A stretch of DNA of 64,000 bases from Aphrocallistes beatrix. Lineage: Eukaryota; Porifera; Hexactinellida; Sceptrulophora; Aphrocallistidae. The translations under genes and the position numbers were made by a program. The stretch's first letter is position 1; each line of letters begins with the position of its first letter. Shown here one piece after another: positions 32,481-43,451 of the stretch. The notes under the pieces are model-generated. The model searched no databases and was not told the DNA's origin. It saw only the letters and a program-made list of their open reading frames with translations. The stretch is from contig OY725503.1 of the NCBI GenBank assembly GCA_963281255.1, positions 248,001-312,000 on the forward strand, read 5' to 3'.

Positions 32481-33175
32481 TCCTTACTATTAAAACTCGA
32501 TTAATCTCTCACTCTCTATATACAGTCGACTCCGCTTAATAGGGCCACTGTTTAATTGGGTCAGCCGCTTAATCGGGCCACTTTTAGCAGGACCGGAATA
32601 GCTCTCACACATAGAAACTAATACAAAATATTTTCGGTTAATAGGGTCCTCCGCTTAATCGGGGCAAAATGTCCTCTGACCGGTGTGGCCCTATTAAGCG
32701 GAGTCGACTGTATATACATATAAAGCTGATTTTTGGCATGTGGGAGTCTTTTGGCTATGGCTCCACTAGGTTCTGAGCTCAGAGCAAAATGTCGACTCAT
32801 CATGGAATTATGACGTCATTGTCACATTTTTAAAAGTTAAGCAACACAGTTATTCGAGCATAACTCATTATAGGAGATAGAAGGCTGGAATTTTAATACA
32901 ATCTGTATACTAACATACCTCACGTATGATGTAATTATTATAAAAAATGATGACTCATCACTTTGTTATGACATCATCATTACTTATCAAAAATTGAAAA
33001 ATTGATAAATTTGGTGATTTTTCGTGCGATAACGATTATAACAGTATGGCAGATGTATTTAGAGATGTTATCTCCATTATAATTAATCAATGGTGACCGC
33101 AGGCGACCGAAGGGAGCTTCCGGTGGACACTTTGTGTCCACCAGCCGCGCAGCGCAAGCAAGCGAAGCGCGCTTG
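32481..33175 (+). mobile_element. Helitron-like element H5, with inserted MITE
   Basis: TC at 32481 follows a host A, and CTTG ends at 33175 before a host T. It is interrupted by MITE copy 4. Confidence 0.75.
32523..32710. mobile_element. MITE family P, copy 4 (inside H5)
   Basis: Strong TIRs CAGTCGACTCCGCTTAATAG at both ends, TA at 32521-32522 and 32711-32712. It is absent from the matching position of the right arm, at about 33945-33955. Confidence 0.88.
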
Positions 33176-33475
33176 TATATTGATATCTCGAAAACTATTC
33201 ATTATATTGGTATTAAATATATTAATGTTGAATAGCAAGTTGTTTATGGGGATTTCATTGGTCACATCGACATACTTGAAATATTTATGGGGTTTTTTAG
33301 TTTTGCGGTTTTCACACAATTCCATATATGGTAATATCATTGGATCTCCTTCCTAGGTTGTGTTTAGGCGGAATGACTACTAGCAACATAGTTTTACCAT
33401 ATAGGTCATACTACAGATACACCATATAACTAAACTGCTACAAATATAATGAATAGTTTTCGAGATATCAATATA

Positions 33476-33986
33476 CAAGCGCGCTTCGCTTGCTTGCACT
33501 GCGCGGCTGGTGGACACTTTGTGTCCACCGCAGGCTCTCTTCGGTCGTCTGGGATCACAATGTTTAATTATAATGGAGATAACATCTCTAAATACATCTG
33601 CCATACTGTTATAATCGTTATCGCACGAAAAATCACCAAATTTATCAATTTAAAATTTTTTGATGCGTAATGATGACGTTATAACAAAATGATGAGTCAT
33701 CATTTTTAAAAAATAGTTGCATCATACGTGAGGTATGCTAGTATACAGATTGTATTAAAATTCCAGCCTTCTATCTCCTATAATGACTGAGTTATGCTCG
33801 AATAACTGTGTTACTTAACTTTTAAAAATGTGACAATGACGTCATAATTCCATGATGAGTCGACATTTTGCTCTGAGCTCAGAACCTAGTGGAGCCATAG
33901 CCAAAAGACTCCCACATGCCAAAAATCAGCTTTATATGTATATATATATATAGAGTGAGAGATTAATCGAGTTTTAATAGTAAGGA
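33476..33986 (-). mobile_element. Helitron-like element H6, complete
   Basis: CAAG at 33476 (3' end) to AAGGA at 33986 (5' TC). It is the uninterrupted inverse of H5. Confidence 0.75.
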
Positions 33987-34351
33987 TACAAACTGGCCTA
34001 ACTTGGTATAGAGTCAAAATAGAGTGGACTGTCCAGGTAGTTTAGAAGTCCATGATCAAGTATACGAACACGTTGACTCTGTGTGTAAACCAAAACAATA
34101 TCAGATATCCATTAGATTTGTTGTCTATTGTTAAAGTTTTCTGTAATTCAATAAAATATGTAGATATTTTTGTATGATCTATGGCAACGCCATCCTCAAA
34201 TATATATCAGTCATCATGTTATGGGTACAAAGTGTTTGATCTATCCAAACGCAATAATAATAACCTATTTCAGATAATTGTATACATTTCAGATATATTA
34301 AAACACAATGAGCTTGTTGTTTATTTTGTGGAGCTCCTAGTATAGGAGATG

Positions 34352-34359
34352 CCTTATGG
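34352..34359. other. Empty insertion site CCTTATGG
   Basis: It is the single-copy counterpart of the 8-bp duplication flanking the hAT-like MITEs at 41053 and 46524. The context GGAGATGCCTTATGGCATGATT is shared by all three places. Confidence 0.8.
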
Positions 34360-34675
34360 CATGATTGACGTGTGACGTCCTTGTAAGTCTGTTTTGTTTC
34401 TTGAAATTATATTATATAAAGAGTCCCTTATTTCTGCCCGCGAACAAAAAAGGTTGGACAAGTCTGATTTACAGAATATATATACAAAACAACGTTCTAA
34501 CATCAATTTACAAAGAGGGTCCTAATGACTCTATTAGTATCATGATATTTTGTAATAATACAATATTACAAAAGATCAAAAACTAATGGGTGTGAACATG
34601 TGAGCAAGTGTTTGTATAATAAGGAAAGTTACTTATTTCTAAATTCATTGATCCTCTTTAGCCTTTCAGTTATGC

Positions 34676-35626
34676 TCATTGGTAATGTTGTGAGGTGGGA
34701 TCGACCAGAAATTCATTACCATCTTCTCCACTCAGCAAATAATCAAATGCTCCCCGTTCATAATATTCCAGTTGCAGCGAAGATAAGTTATTCTGCTGGT
34801 CGACGTTAGTGCTGCTAGAGCAGCCAGGCAATGGATTCATGTTGGGAGCGTCATAATTTGCGGAATGAACTACAGCTTGACTATGGTAGGCAGTTAGGTG
34901 TGTTGGGTGGTGAGTATAGGATCTTTGTCCATGGTATCCCCCATACGGTTGCGGCTGATATGGATAGTTCTGGTTAGTGTCAGTGCTGCTAGTTGATTGA
35001 ATGTTAAATTCAACCGTTTGGCTATAGTCATGAGGCAATGGAGCTATGTTGTGAAAGGAGGTTGAGAAAGGAGGTAGAGTTTGGCTATGGCGCATACTCG
35101 AGTGTGTTGAGTGCTCAGGATTGCGTTCCCCACAAGATTGCGGCTGAAATTTCAGTACTGAATTCAGGAGATCGCTCTTTCGTTTGCTTAGTTGGATCAA
35201 ATACCGCTTTAGATGTCGTTCTATTGTGCATTTTGCGTTACAATTCTTGAATCCTTTAGTAGCCCAACCCTTACCATTTCCGAGTTCCCGCATTACTCGA
35301 TTTTTCAGATCGTTTGGAGCCATAAATAATTGTGACAGGTATATCTCAAGAATTTTGTGTTTTTCATGCAGCTTTCCGAGTGTTGTCCAACCATTCTTTT
35401 TCCAATTGTTTACACATGACGGCGGTAGTTTACTGAAGTCAAAACGCACACTGATGCATTTGGTTATGAACCATTTGTTATCGAATTTCCTCATCAAAAA
35501 GTTTTGGTTTTTTTGGCTAACGTTAATAGTGATTTCGTCACACTTATTTCTTATTGAGACCCAATGGAATGAAGGGTTACGTTGTTTGCATTCATCCAGC
35601 ATTAACGAATCTAATTTGTATGCCAT
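34676..35626 (-). CDS. Orphan nested-family protein A (most divergent member)
   Basis: This intronless gene encodes 316 residues and I do not recognise it. Residues about 1-165 align with the family domain: a Lys/Arg-rich segment, Asn-Lys-Trp-Phe-Ile, then Phe-Asp-Phe, Gly-Lys-Leu, a Gly-Asn-Gly-Lys-Gly stretch and Arg-Tyr-Leu-x-Gln-Leu-Ser-Lys-Arg-Lys. Residues about 170-290 are rich in Ser, His, Gln, Tyr and Pro. The tail holds Glu-Asp-Gly-Asn-Glu-Phe, matching the acidic-aromatic tails of its relatives. TATAAAA lies at 35717-35711, about 90 bp before the ATG, and the leader carries GCGTATTT-type repeats. It is antisense to its host CFAP47. It may be closest to the founder copy. Confidence 0.7.
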   Translation of the reverse strand: MAYKLDSLMLDECKQRNPSFHWVSIRNKCDEITINVSQKNQNFLMRKFDNKWFITKCISVRFDFSKLPPSCVNNWKKNGWTTLGKLHEKHKILEIYLSQLFMAPNDLKNRVMRELGNGKGWATKGFKNCNAKCTIERHLKRYLIQLSKRKSDLLNSVLKFQPQSCGERNPEHSTHSSMRHSQTLPPFSTSFHNIAPLPHDYSQTVEFNIQSTSSTDTNQNYPYQPQPYGGYHGQRSYTHHPTHLTAYHSQAVVHSANYDAPNMNPLPGCSSSTNVDQQNNLSSLQLEYYERGAFDYLLSGEDGNEFLVDPTSQHYQ

Positions 35627-35710
35627 TTGTTAATGCTTTCGCGTATTTTCTTGGTTTGTGCGTATTTGTGCGTATTTTCAAGATTTGTGCGTATTTTCTT
35701 GGCCTCATCC

Positions 35711-35717
35711 TTTTATA
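35711..35717 (-). promoter_or_regulatory. TATA box of orphan gene A
   Basis: TATAAAA in the context GAGTATAAAAGG, about 85-91 bp upstream of the ATG. Confidence 0.6.
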
Positions 35718-36574
35718 CTCTTTATTTGTAGAATATAGAATGAAGTTCTGTCTCACGTTCATTTGATTCAAGTAGAATTTTTTAATACTGGATTGGTGGC
35801 TCAAGTGGCTATTCCCTCCAGATTCTACATAACTCTACTGGGAGTAGGTCAGGTAGTGTAACTATCTGTTTCTACTGAGTACTGTCTAACCGAGTTTATT
35901 ACATGGGAATCTATGTATTAATGAACTTTGGTTGAGAAATGGGTACGAACTACCAGAATTATATTATACATTGATTCTCCCATGCCTGTTATGACATATC
36001 GACTGATACGTCTACAACCGATAGATCATAAAATATAGCACTTTCAGAATATGAGATAGTGATATCCCTTTTAACTACATAAATCTATATATAGAAAGTA
36101 TTTCTAATATCAAAAATATCAGTGACTTATCAGTGAGTAGTATATGTTATAAGGCCATCACCTTATATAGGTACCGATATGCAGTAAGGTACTCAAATTA
36201 TTCAGTTTAGTTATTTTAATAAATAACTTTTCTATAAATAAATAATGCTTAATATTGTTTACTTATTAGATATACTAAGCATATAAACATTATTCTTTTG
36301 ATGATTATCAAAGGAATATAAAGTTCGAATACTTTTTGCCAGGTGGTGTGTACAGTGAAACAATAAAATTAAATATTGTAAGTAATGCAATACTATCATA
36401 GAATTCTAATGTTGGCTAAGTCAACGTCACTTCTAATAATGTTCTCAACCAATTTAGATATTTGGAAAATCGATCCCTAGCTGCCCATGCATACGGACAG
36501 GCATAGAACATAAGAGCATCTCACTATTGTAGCTGATTGGCCATTACATATCTCCATTACTAGACTATTTTATC

Positions 36575-36800
36575 TTATATATTAAAACTCTCTTATATAT
36601 TAAAACTCTCTTATATATTAAAACTCTAGGATTTGTTTGTTTGTCCGAATTGATTGAAGAATTGGAAAGTCGTAGAGATACGAAAATTGGCATGTAGGTG
36701 TCAAATGATGAATCTAGGATTAAGTTCGAAAAGCTAAGCGAAATTTTCACACCTCGCCGAGATAGGTGACAAAATGTACGTTATGTGAACCAATCAATTA
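36575..36800 (+). mobile_element. Helitron-like 5' region with triplicated terminus
   Basis: TCTTATATATTAAAACTC occurs three times in a row, followed by TAGGATTTGTTTGTTTGTCC and an AAGCGAAATTTTCACACCTC block. Related sequence lies in the NHL array flanks (about 6700, 15610 and 21965). No 3' end was identified. Confidence 0.5.
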
Positions 36801-37496
36801 TCAGCCTTTTATAATGCCATTCACACGATGCTATTTCATATAAATGATTGAACACTGCTATTTTGAGTCTATAATTTGATTGTTAACAACAATTAAAGTG
36901 TGTTATATGCTACGATCAATCAATTCGATCATAAAATAACTTTTAATGACATGGACTGGAATTGATTATTTAAGTGCAATAATCTTTAGCAATGTGAACT
37001 TTGTCTATTCAAATTGAGCTTACATTCAGGATAGTTGACTTAATACTTAATACGAAGTAAATTATATTTATCAAGAAACAAAATTTCTGCTACAGTTCTG
37101 ATTTCATTAATGTAACCGTAGACAAATGATAATCCAGCGTACTTAACATCAAACAAGAAAGCGACGTATTGTTTCTCTAATATCCCCAAGCGCCCACTGG
37201 GTATATCTGCAGACACGCAGTGTCTGCAAGCCGCGCAGCGCAAGCAAGCGAAGCGCGCTTGTTATTAATAAAACCAAACTTTATTATTGCTATTAGTTGG
37301 CATTGGAGAAGAGTCACATTATTGTATGGCAAAATATTTATTCTTATTTTACAGTGTACCACAAAGCAACAACAAAAGTCACAGACAATTATGTGTTTAC
37401 AAAGAAGATCCTACTTATGCTATTGTGAACAAACAAATATTAATAATATAAATGAAGATAACATTTGCTTCATTATCATAGTCCAATACATTCAAT

Positions 37497-37910
37497 TTAA
37501 ATACCTTTTTTCTTGTTCTTCATTTTTCTCAACCATTGCGGCAGAGATGGATGATTCTGTTGGTTCTCATCTGTTGAAAGGAGACTGTGTGACAAAGTGG
37601 CAGTGCCACTAGTTGGCATTGGAGGAGAGTTATCTGGTTGTGTGACTGGATATTGCACTGTAGTAGTTACAATTGTGTTCTGTTGCATTCCTAAGAGCGA
37701 AGTTGTCACTGATTTCGTCATGATTATGCATGAAGTTGAACTTAGTCTTTCTTTAACTTAGTGGCTTCAAATATCTCGTTAACTGACCTTTATTGTGTTA
37801 TTTTCGTAGGAATATTTGAATTCCTCACTAGCTGTACCCTTGCCATTCCCTAATGCAACTATGGCTTGATGTTGCCCACCTTTTGATGCTTTATCACCAC
37901 ATGTCTGGAT
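37497..37910 (-). pseudogene. Orphan-family fragment
   Basis: It encodes, with stops and a frame change, the second half of the family domain (Lys-Gly-Thr-Ala-Ser-Glu-Glu-Phe and the Arg-Tyr-Leu-Lys segment) and the Thr/Pro-rich middle of the B/D subtype. The N-terminal half and promoter are missing. Confidence 0.75.
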
Positions 37911-40000
37911 TGCAGGAGTAGAATATTGGTAGAAAAGATGTGTTCCATTGAACTTTGCTTTCTACCTGAGTTTTCTACCTAACCTAAGGTTAATGTGAGT
38001 ATTGCATACTAACCAACAACCTCTTTTGAAATTTTTCCTGGATTTCAATAGGAAATCCCTGAATGTTATTCTATTTTTAATCTTAATAACTAAATTAGCA
38101 TGAATCAAAAGACAATTTCGATATTCGCGATTCAGAAAATTCTCTGGATATCCAGGTAATTAAATTTTCGAAATGGATAAGTAAACTACTTAGGAAAAGG
38201 TGTATAATGACACATGTAACGCGTTGCATAATCACTTGATCAAAACTATTGTAACTGATTGGCCATCACGTATCTCCATACATACTAGTTTATTTTGAAC
38301 TTTATTAAAACAAATTGAAGCTATTTAAAGCTACTAGTTTGCATTGGAGAAGAGTTTAATTTCTAAGGAAAGCAACTGGAAGGTCATCATAAACAGGACC
38401 AATGGAATGAGAAAAATGTAATTTCATTTCAGTATTACTACTCTACACTAGCAGCATCAGGTCTTCTTTGTAAACACACAATTGTCTAAAATAATTTGCT
38501 GTTTCTTCTTATACACTGTAAAAATAAAAATACAGTCATGTAACTCTTCTCCAATGCAAACTAGTAGCTTTAAATAGCTTCAATTTGTTTTAATAAAAGT
38601 TCAAAATAAACTAGCATGTATGGAGATACGTGATGGCCAATCAGTTACAATAGTGAGATACCTTATGTTATACGCCTGTCCATGATCGGTGCCACAGAGT
38701 AGATGTGTCTACTCCACTTTCCTAGGGATCAATTTTCCAAATTATCTAAAAGTTATTAGGAGTGAGGTTGGCTTAGCCAACATTGGAATTCTGTGAAAGT
38801 ATTGCATTACAGATTATAATAATTAATTTGTCTAGGATAGTGCAATGCTACTCTTATTTATTGTTTGACTATACACTACCTGATAAAAAGTATTCGAGCA
38901 CCATATAGTAAATAATTATTGCTAAAATGGTCTCTCCATCAAAGTCAGTTCATTTAAACCACGATAGTTCCTAAAAATATGACATCAAATCTACACACTC
39001 AAATTACTCAGTTAATAAGTTTTCCATAGTTCAATCCTTTACCCATAGTATACAGTAGATGCTTTTGCGGCGGCATTTTATCACTAATAATTTATTGGTA
39101 TTTGTGATGGTATATACTGTGTTTGTGTAGTGTAAAGGGATATGCTACTATATCATCTTTCTGAAAGTGTTTCTTTCATGCCAAATCAACTGAAGGCATA
39201 TGACCAAAATACTTTCCAACCTTCCAGGGATCATCCTGGGAAATGAATTATGATCAGAGGATCCAGGATTTTGAGTTTTTAACTAGCCTATAATAATTTC
39301 CATTATTTAGCAAGTCTTCAGGGATCCTGGAAAATTTCTGATGATTTTATCACCACATATCTTGATTAGTCGAATATAAGTAGAAAATAGTTCTGTGTTC
39401 CATTGAATTAATGCGAGTAGTATTACCTTTGCTACGATGAAGCTTATGCTATGACTTATACAGTGCACGTGGCGCAACTTATTGAGTGTCCATTTGTGCT
39501 GTCTTTACTGTTACCATTACGATGTGATGATGCCAATAGATCTAGGCACACAATATTATGCAAAATATGTGATTTTATTAAGCATTAATGCATTATATGT
39601 TGTTTACGTATCTCATTATTGTAACTGATTGGCCATCACGTATCTCCATACATACTAGTTTATTTTGAACTTTTATTCAAACAAATTGAGCTATTTAAAG
39701 CTACTAGTTTGCATTGGAGAAGAGTTATGGCAAAATATTTTAATTTTAATTTTAATTTTTACAATGTATAAGAAAAACAGCAAAATTTTGTAGACAATTG
39801 TGTGTTTACAAAGAAGACCTGACGATGCTAGTGTAGACATGCAAGTATTATTAATACTGAAATAAAATTACATTTTGCTCATTCCATTGGTCCTGTTTAT
39901 GTTAACCAGTTGCTCTCCTTGGAAATTAGTATTAGGGTGGATTTTCGAATGTAAATTCCTCATCACCACAACCCAATGTATTCAGTTTATAATACTTTTC
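37911..40000. other. Gene-free spacer downstream of orphan gene B
   Basis: It holds the inverted repeat at 38247-38660, a partial Tc1-like terminal region near 38870-39050 and the direct repeat at 39616. Positions 39932-40000 are the post-stop tail of orphan gene B. No other coding sequence is seen. Confidence 0.5.
38247..38660. repeat. Inverted repeat, also present at 39616
   Basis: The arms 38247-38352 and 38548-38660 are inverse copies (GATTGGCCATCACGTATCTCC) around a spacer of about 200 bp. A third, direct copy is at 39616-39725. One part (GCATTGGAGAAGAGTT) recurs near 37300. Confidence 0.7.
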
Positions 40001-40654
40001 CTAGTCATCCTCAACCAATAACGGCAGTGGATGATTCTGTTGGTTTTCATCTGTTGAAAGGAGACTGTGTGACAAAGTGGCAGTGCTAGTTGGCATTGGA
40101 GGAGAGTTATCTGGCTGTATGACTGGATATTGCACTGTAGTAGTTACAATTGTGTTCTGTTGCATTCCTAAACGCGAAGTTGTCACTGGTGTCGTCATGA
40201 TTATGCATGAAGTCAAGAACTGAATCTTTCGTTTACTTAATCGCTTCAAATATCTCGTTAAATGACCCTTTATTGTGTTGTTTCCGTAGGAATATTTGAA
40301 TTCCTCACTAGCTGTACCCTTGGCATCCCCAAATGCTGCTATTAATAGATGTTGCTCACCTTTCGAAGCTTTGAATAATTCTGACAAGTTTATCACCACT
40401 TGTCCTGATTGCAACTTTCCAAATCTTGCCCATCCATCTTTCTGTGTCCAGTTCCTAAGTCGTATTGGAAACTCCCTGCAGTCGAAACTGACGCTGACGT
40501 TTGTAGTCATAAACAATAGATTTTTTAATTTTCGTTTGCTCCTTTTGTTGAAATGACGATCCATTTTTTTAATTTCTCCCAAAATGCTATCCCAATCATA
40601 TGAAGGATTGTCCTCTCTGTGTTTTTCCAATTCTCTATCTTTCGTAAACTTCAT
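39932..40654 (-). pseudogene. Orphan-family copy B with early stop
   Basis: The frame from ATG 40654 runs 217 residues to a TAG at 40001-40003. The domain part is complete (Asp-Ala-Lys-Gly-Thr-Ala-Ser and Arg-Tyr-Leu-Lys-Arg-Leu-Ser-Lys-Arg-Lys). After the TAG the same frame continues and encodes Gly-Asp-Glu-Glu-Phe and Asn-Pro-Pro before a TAA at 39932, resembling the tail of the siblings. One stop therefore removes the conserved C-terminus. A TATAAATA box at 40701-40694 is still present. It may be a decaying gene or a truncated functional form. Confidence 0.65.
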
Positions 40655-40693
40655 GGTTGGAACCGTAGTGATAATTATATCGCATTTTAATTA

Positions 40694-40701
40694 TATTTAT
40701 A
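40694..40701 (-). promoter_or_regulatory. TATA box of orphan gene B
   Basis: TATAAATA 40-47 bp upstream of the ATG. Confidence 0.6.
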
Positions 40702-41020
40702 GTTTTTACATTTTTGTTTGTGGGACACAAATTTGCATATTTCTCTCTTTTTGGTCACTTCTTTTTTCAAAAGCTGCTATAATTTAGCTGGTGGAAAATG
40801 TGTGCATATGCCAAAGGTATTTGAAACTTTTTCATCTATACATACTCACACTATAGTCACTCTAATCATAATGGAAAAGCTCATAATTTGCACAATGGTG
40901 GATTTATGAGTGACCTACGCGATTTGGCTCACTTCTCTAGTCTAGTGTTTTAAACCCAACGCATAATAATGATAACCAACTATTTCAAATATATTAAAAT
41001 ACAATCAGTCTGTTCGTTTA

Positions 41021-41708
41021 GTGCAGCTCCTAGTATAGGAGATGCCTTATGGCAGTGGTTCCCAACCTCTTTTACCTCGTGCACCCCCTGACACCTAAAA
41101 ATTATTTTGTGCACCCCAGGACCCACCTAAGTCTGAAAAACTCTATTGATCCGACTTGTCATTGCAATAAGGGCGACTAATAATAAGGACGAATCTTTGT
41201 CCCGTGCACCCCGACTAAGGACCCGTGCACCCCTAGGGGGTTCATGCACCCCTAGGGGGTTCATGCACCCCAGTTTGGGAACCGCTGCCTTATGGCATGA
41301 TTGGCTTTTGTTTCTAGAAATTATATTAGACCAAAAATCTGATTGGTTGAAAAAAATCGACAGACTGATAGTTCAAATGATTCGTACGGCATTTGCATAA
41401 TGTACATCTATAATTGCGTTCTAGACAATGTCCATATCAACCAATCAGATTTCAAGTTTAGGAAGTCATTGCGAATTATTTATGTGCATGGAGTTTGGCC
41501 TATTCCCTATTGGTCCAAAAATCAAAGCCAACTGTAATGTTAAATCCCTGGATTCTGATTAGCCATACATTTTGACACCGCAAGTCAAAATATGTAAATA
41601 TTTTGCAGAATTGCACCCAGGTTCAAATTGCCACACAACGTTGAAGGTTGAGCCTCCTCATGGCATACTAAGACAACTCCTATGCTACTATACTAGGAGC
41701 TGCACTAA
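41021..41708. mobile_element. TIR element (AGTGCAGCTCCTAGTATAGG) containing a hAT MITE, copy 1
   Basis: The ends AGTGCAGCTCCTAGTATAGG and an inverse at about 41683-41708 are each preceded or followed by TA-rich host DNA. A hAT-like MITE (41053-41287) inserted near its left end. Copy 2 is 46486-47187, and a related left end without the MITE lies at about 34330. Confidence 0.65.
41053..41287. mobile_element. hAT-like MITE, copy 1 (8-bp duplication CCTTATGG)
   Basis: TIRs CAGTGGTTCCCAACCT and CAGCGGTTCCCAA (inverted), with CCTTATGG at 41045-41052 and 41288-41295. The middle is rich in GTGCACCCC repeats. 235 bp, non-coding. Confidence 0.9.
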
Positions 41709-41739
41709 TAATAGTTCACAACGAAATTAAAGATGTACT

Positions 41740-42480
41740 ATAGTATGTAAATAAATTAACCAAACGAGATCTCAATGATTACAGTACATATTCCATTATG
41801 TAGATTTAAGTTTCATTTAGAAGCCTCTGGAGTGAATATTTCCAGATCTATTAGAATATTTGTGTCCTCCGAGTTACTCAACATGATTGCACTATCAGTC
41901 TGTTGATGAAATTTTTTATAATATATGGTATATCCCATATGAATGCAATTAATTAACCCTGAAATTAATTGAATATCTCAAATACTATGTATTGTCTGTT
42001 GCGTTTTATAATAAATAATATAATTGAATTAGATTGAATTAGTGCCAGTTCAAGAGATGAGTGTTATTCCACTATGAATAGCTATGTGCAGTGGAATATC
42101 ATTATGCTATAGCTCTGGTAAACTCACTATTCCTATCTTGCTGTATAATAATTATACATTGCATCCTTATACGTACAATCTATTCAATAGTCACTCTCTA
42201 GCAGGCTTTCATTCAGGCGTACTGGATGCGCCTAGAGCCGCGTATTTGATCCCATGGATCATAATTAGGTGTATGATTTAGCGCGCGGCATAAACATATA
42301 TAAAAATGAGTCTAGGCGCGTAGAAAAATGGTGGCGCCCATTTAGGCGTATGACTTTGGAAAGCTGGATGAAACCCTGCTCTCAAGCATGTGCAAAAGGT
42401 AAACGAAACCAAATTCTGAAAATATTTTGGTATTCACGTTGAAGCAAATCGAAAATATCTGTAAATAAAACCGCGAACGG
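41740..42480. repeat. Duplicated spacer block, copy 1 (no MITE)
   Basis: It is homologous to about 47210-48230 and 49430-50520. This copy lacks the family P MITE carried by the other two. It includes a GC-richer piece (GCGCCTAGAGCCGCGTA) of unknown nature. Confidence 0.6.
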
Positions 42481-42507
42481 CGAGAGCTGCCTGTATTAAT
42501 AATATTT

Positions 42508-42625
42508 GAATATTTTCCTTTGAAATATTTTGATATATTTCAAAGGAAAATATTCTAGCACACAAAAGGAAAATATTCTACCACACAAAAGGAAAATATT
42601 CTAAATTACAAAAAGGGAAGTATTT
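42508..42625. repeat. Hairpin and AAAGGAAAATATTCT tandem downstream of orphan gene C
   Basis: GAATATTTTCCTTTGAAATA faces its inverse across a few bases (42508-42555) and is followed by about three units of CACACAAAAGGAAAATATTC. Similar arrays follow orphan genes E (48245-48395) and, shorter, D and G. Confidence 0.75.
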
Positions 42626-42716
42626 TGTTGTTTAATTAGTGTAGATAAAGACAAAAATACTAACAACACCTCTATGATTGTTATTCTTTAGTCTTTCAGA
42701 TGCCTTCCTTTCCTTG

Positions 42717-43451
42717 TCAATTCTTGTAGCTAAAAAGGATAGGACTGAACACATATTCATCTTCATAGTCTAATTCATTGGTTACAGCGAATAGTTCTTG
42801 TTCATAATCTCTCTCAACCAATCGATGCTGAGTTGGATGATTCAGCTGATGAGTTAGTTGTATGCTCGATCCAAAATTATAGTTATAAACAAGCGATAGG
42901 GGTACGAGTGGAACGTCCCTGTTAAGTTGAGTAGGTGCAGATTGGATTTGTTGGGTGTTCTCTACAGACGGAGCAGTCACCGGTATTTGCTTGGGTATGC
43001 ATACTTTGATGAAATCGCTCTTTCGCTTGCTTAGTTGCTCCATGTATCTCTTTCGATGCTTTTCTAATGTCTCGTATCGAAGTTCCTTTAATCCCTCACT
43101 AGCTCTACCCTTAGCTCCTCCAAGCTGTCTCTCTACCCGATGTTGCTCGCTTCTCGCAAGTTTAATGAATCTTGACAGTTTTACCAACCAAGTTTGTCTT
43201 TTCAGTTTTCCAAACTTTTCTCTCTGTGTCTCGCTCATTCCTCCATGTAACAGCTGACTGCAGTCAAAGTAGACATTGATGTTTTTGATTATAAACCATT
43301 CATTTTCGAATTGTCTCATCAAATCGTTTTTGTTCATCTTCGAAACATTGGGATTTATTTCTTTAAGTTTTCCTAAAATTTTCTTCCATTTGAAGAAAGA
43401 ATGCCTATCTATGTATTCTTCAACTTTTTTTGGATCTATAGCGTATTGCAT
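42717..43451 (-). CDS. Orphan nested-family protein C
   Basis: This intronless gene encodes 244 residues and I do not recognise it. The family domain spans about 1-165: Trp-Lys-Lys-Ile-Leu, Asn-Glu-Trp-Phe-Ile, Phe-Asp-Cys, Gly-Lys-Leu, then Gly-Ala-Lys-Gly-Arg-Ala-Ser and Arg-Tyr-Met-x-Gln-Leu-Ser-Lys-Arg-Lys-Ser-Asp-Phe. A Pro/Gln/Asn-rich stretch follows. The tail has Tyr-Glu-Asp-Glu-Tyr-Val-Phe-Ser-Pro. The domain is strongly basic and the tail acidic. TATAAATA lies at 43515-43508. It forms a subtype with G. Confidence 0.75.
   Translation of the reverse strand: MQYAIDPKKVEEYIDRHSFFKWKKILGKLKEINPNVSKMNKNDLMRQFENEWFIIKNINVYFDCSQLLHGGMSETQREKFGKLKRQTWLVKLSRFIKLARSEQHRVERQLGGAKGRASEGLKELRYETLEKHRKRYMEQLSKRKSDFIKVCIPKQIPVTAPSVENTQQIQSAPTQLNRDVPLVPLSLVYNYNFGSSIQLTHQLNHPTQHRLVERDYEQELFAVTNELDYEDEYVFSPILFSYKN

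Larger units (their letters stand above)
32411..34056. repeat. 1.6-kb inverted duplication (Helitron copies H5 and H6 plus flanks)
   Basis: The arms 32411-33209 and 33442-34056 are inverse copies around a spacer of about 230 bp. They include Helitron-like copies and matching outer flanks (TGGACTTCTAAACTACCTGG). The left arm is longer only because a MITE (32523-32710) sits in it. Confidence 0.82.
35627..37496. other. Spacer with Helitron-like fragments
   Basis: It contains a Helitron-like 5' region (36575-36800) with a triplicated terminus and a Helitron 3'-end fragment at about 37190-37259. No gene is seen. Confidence 0.55.

Noticed and set aside
33083-33604. Frames in the 32.4-34.1 kb palindrome
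   Set aside because: They are mirror images of Helitron-like repeat DNA in both arms, not genes.
41146-41400. Open frames across the hAT-like MITEs (also 46520-46792)
   Set aside because: They run over the GTGCACCCC repeats and TIRs of a non-coding element.
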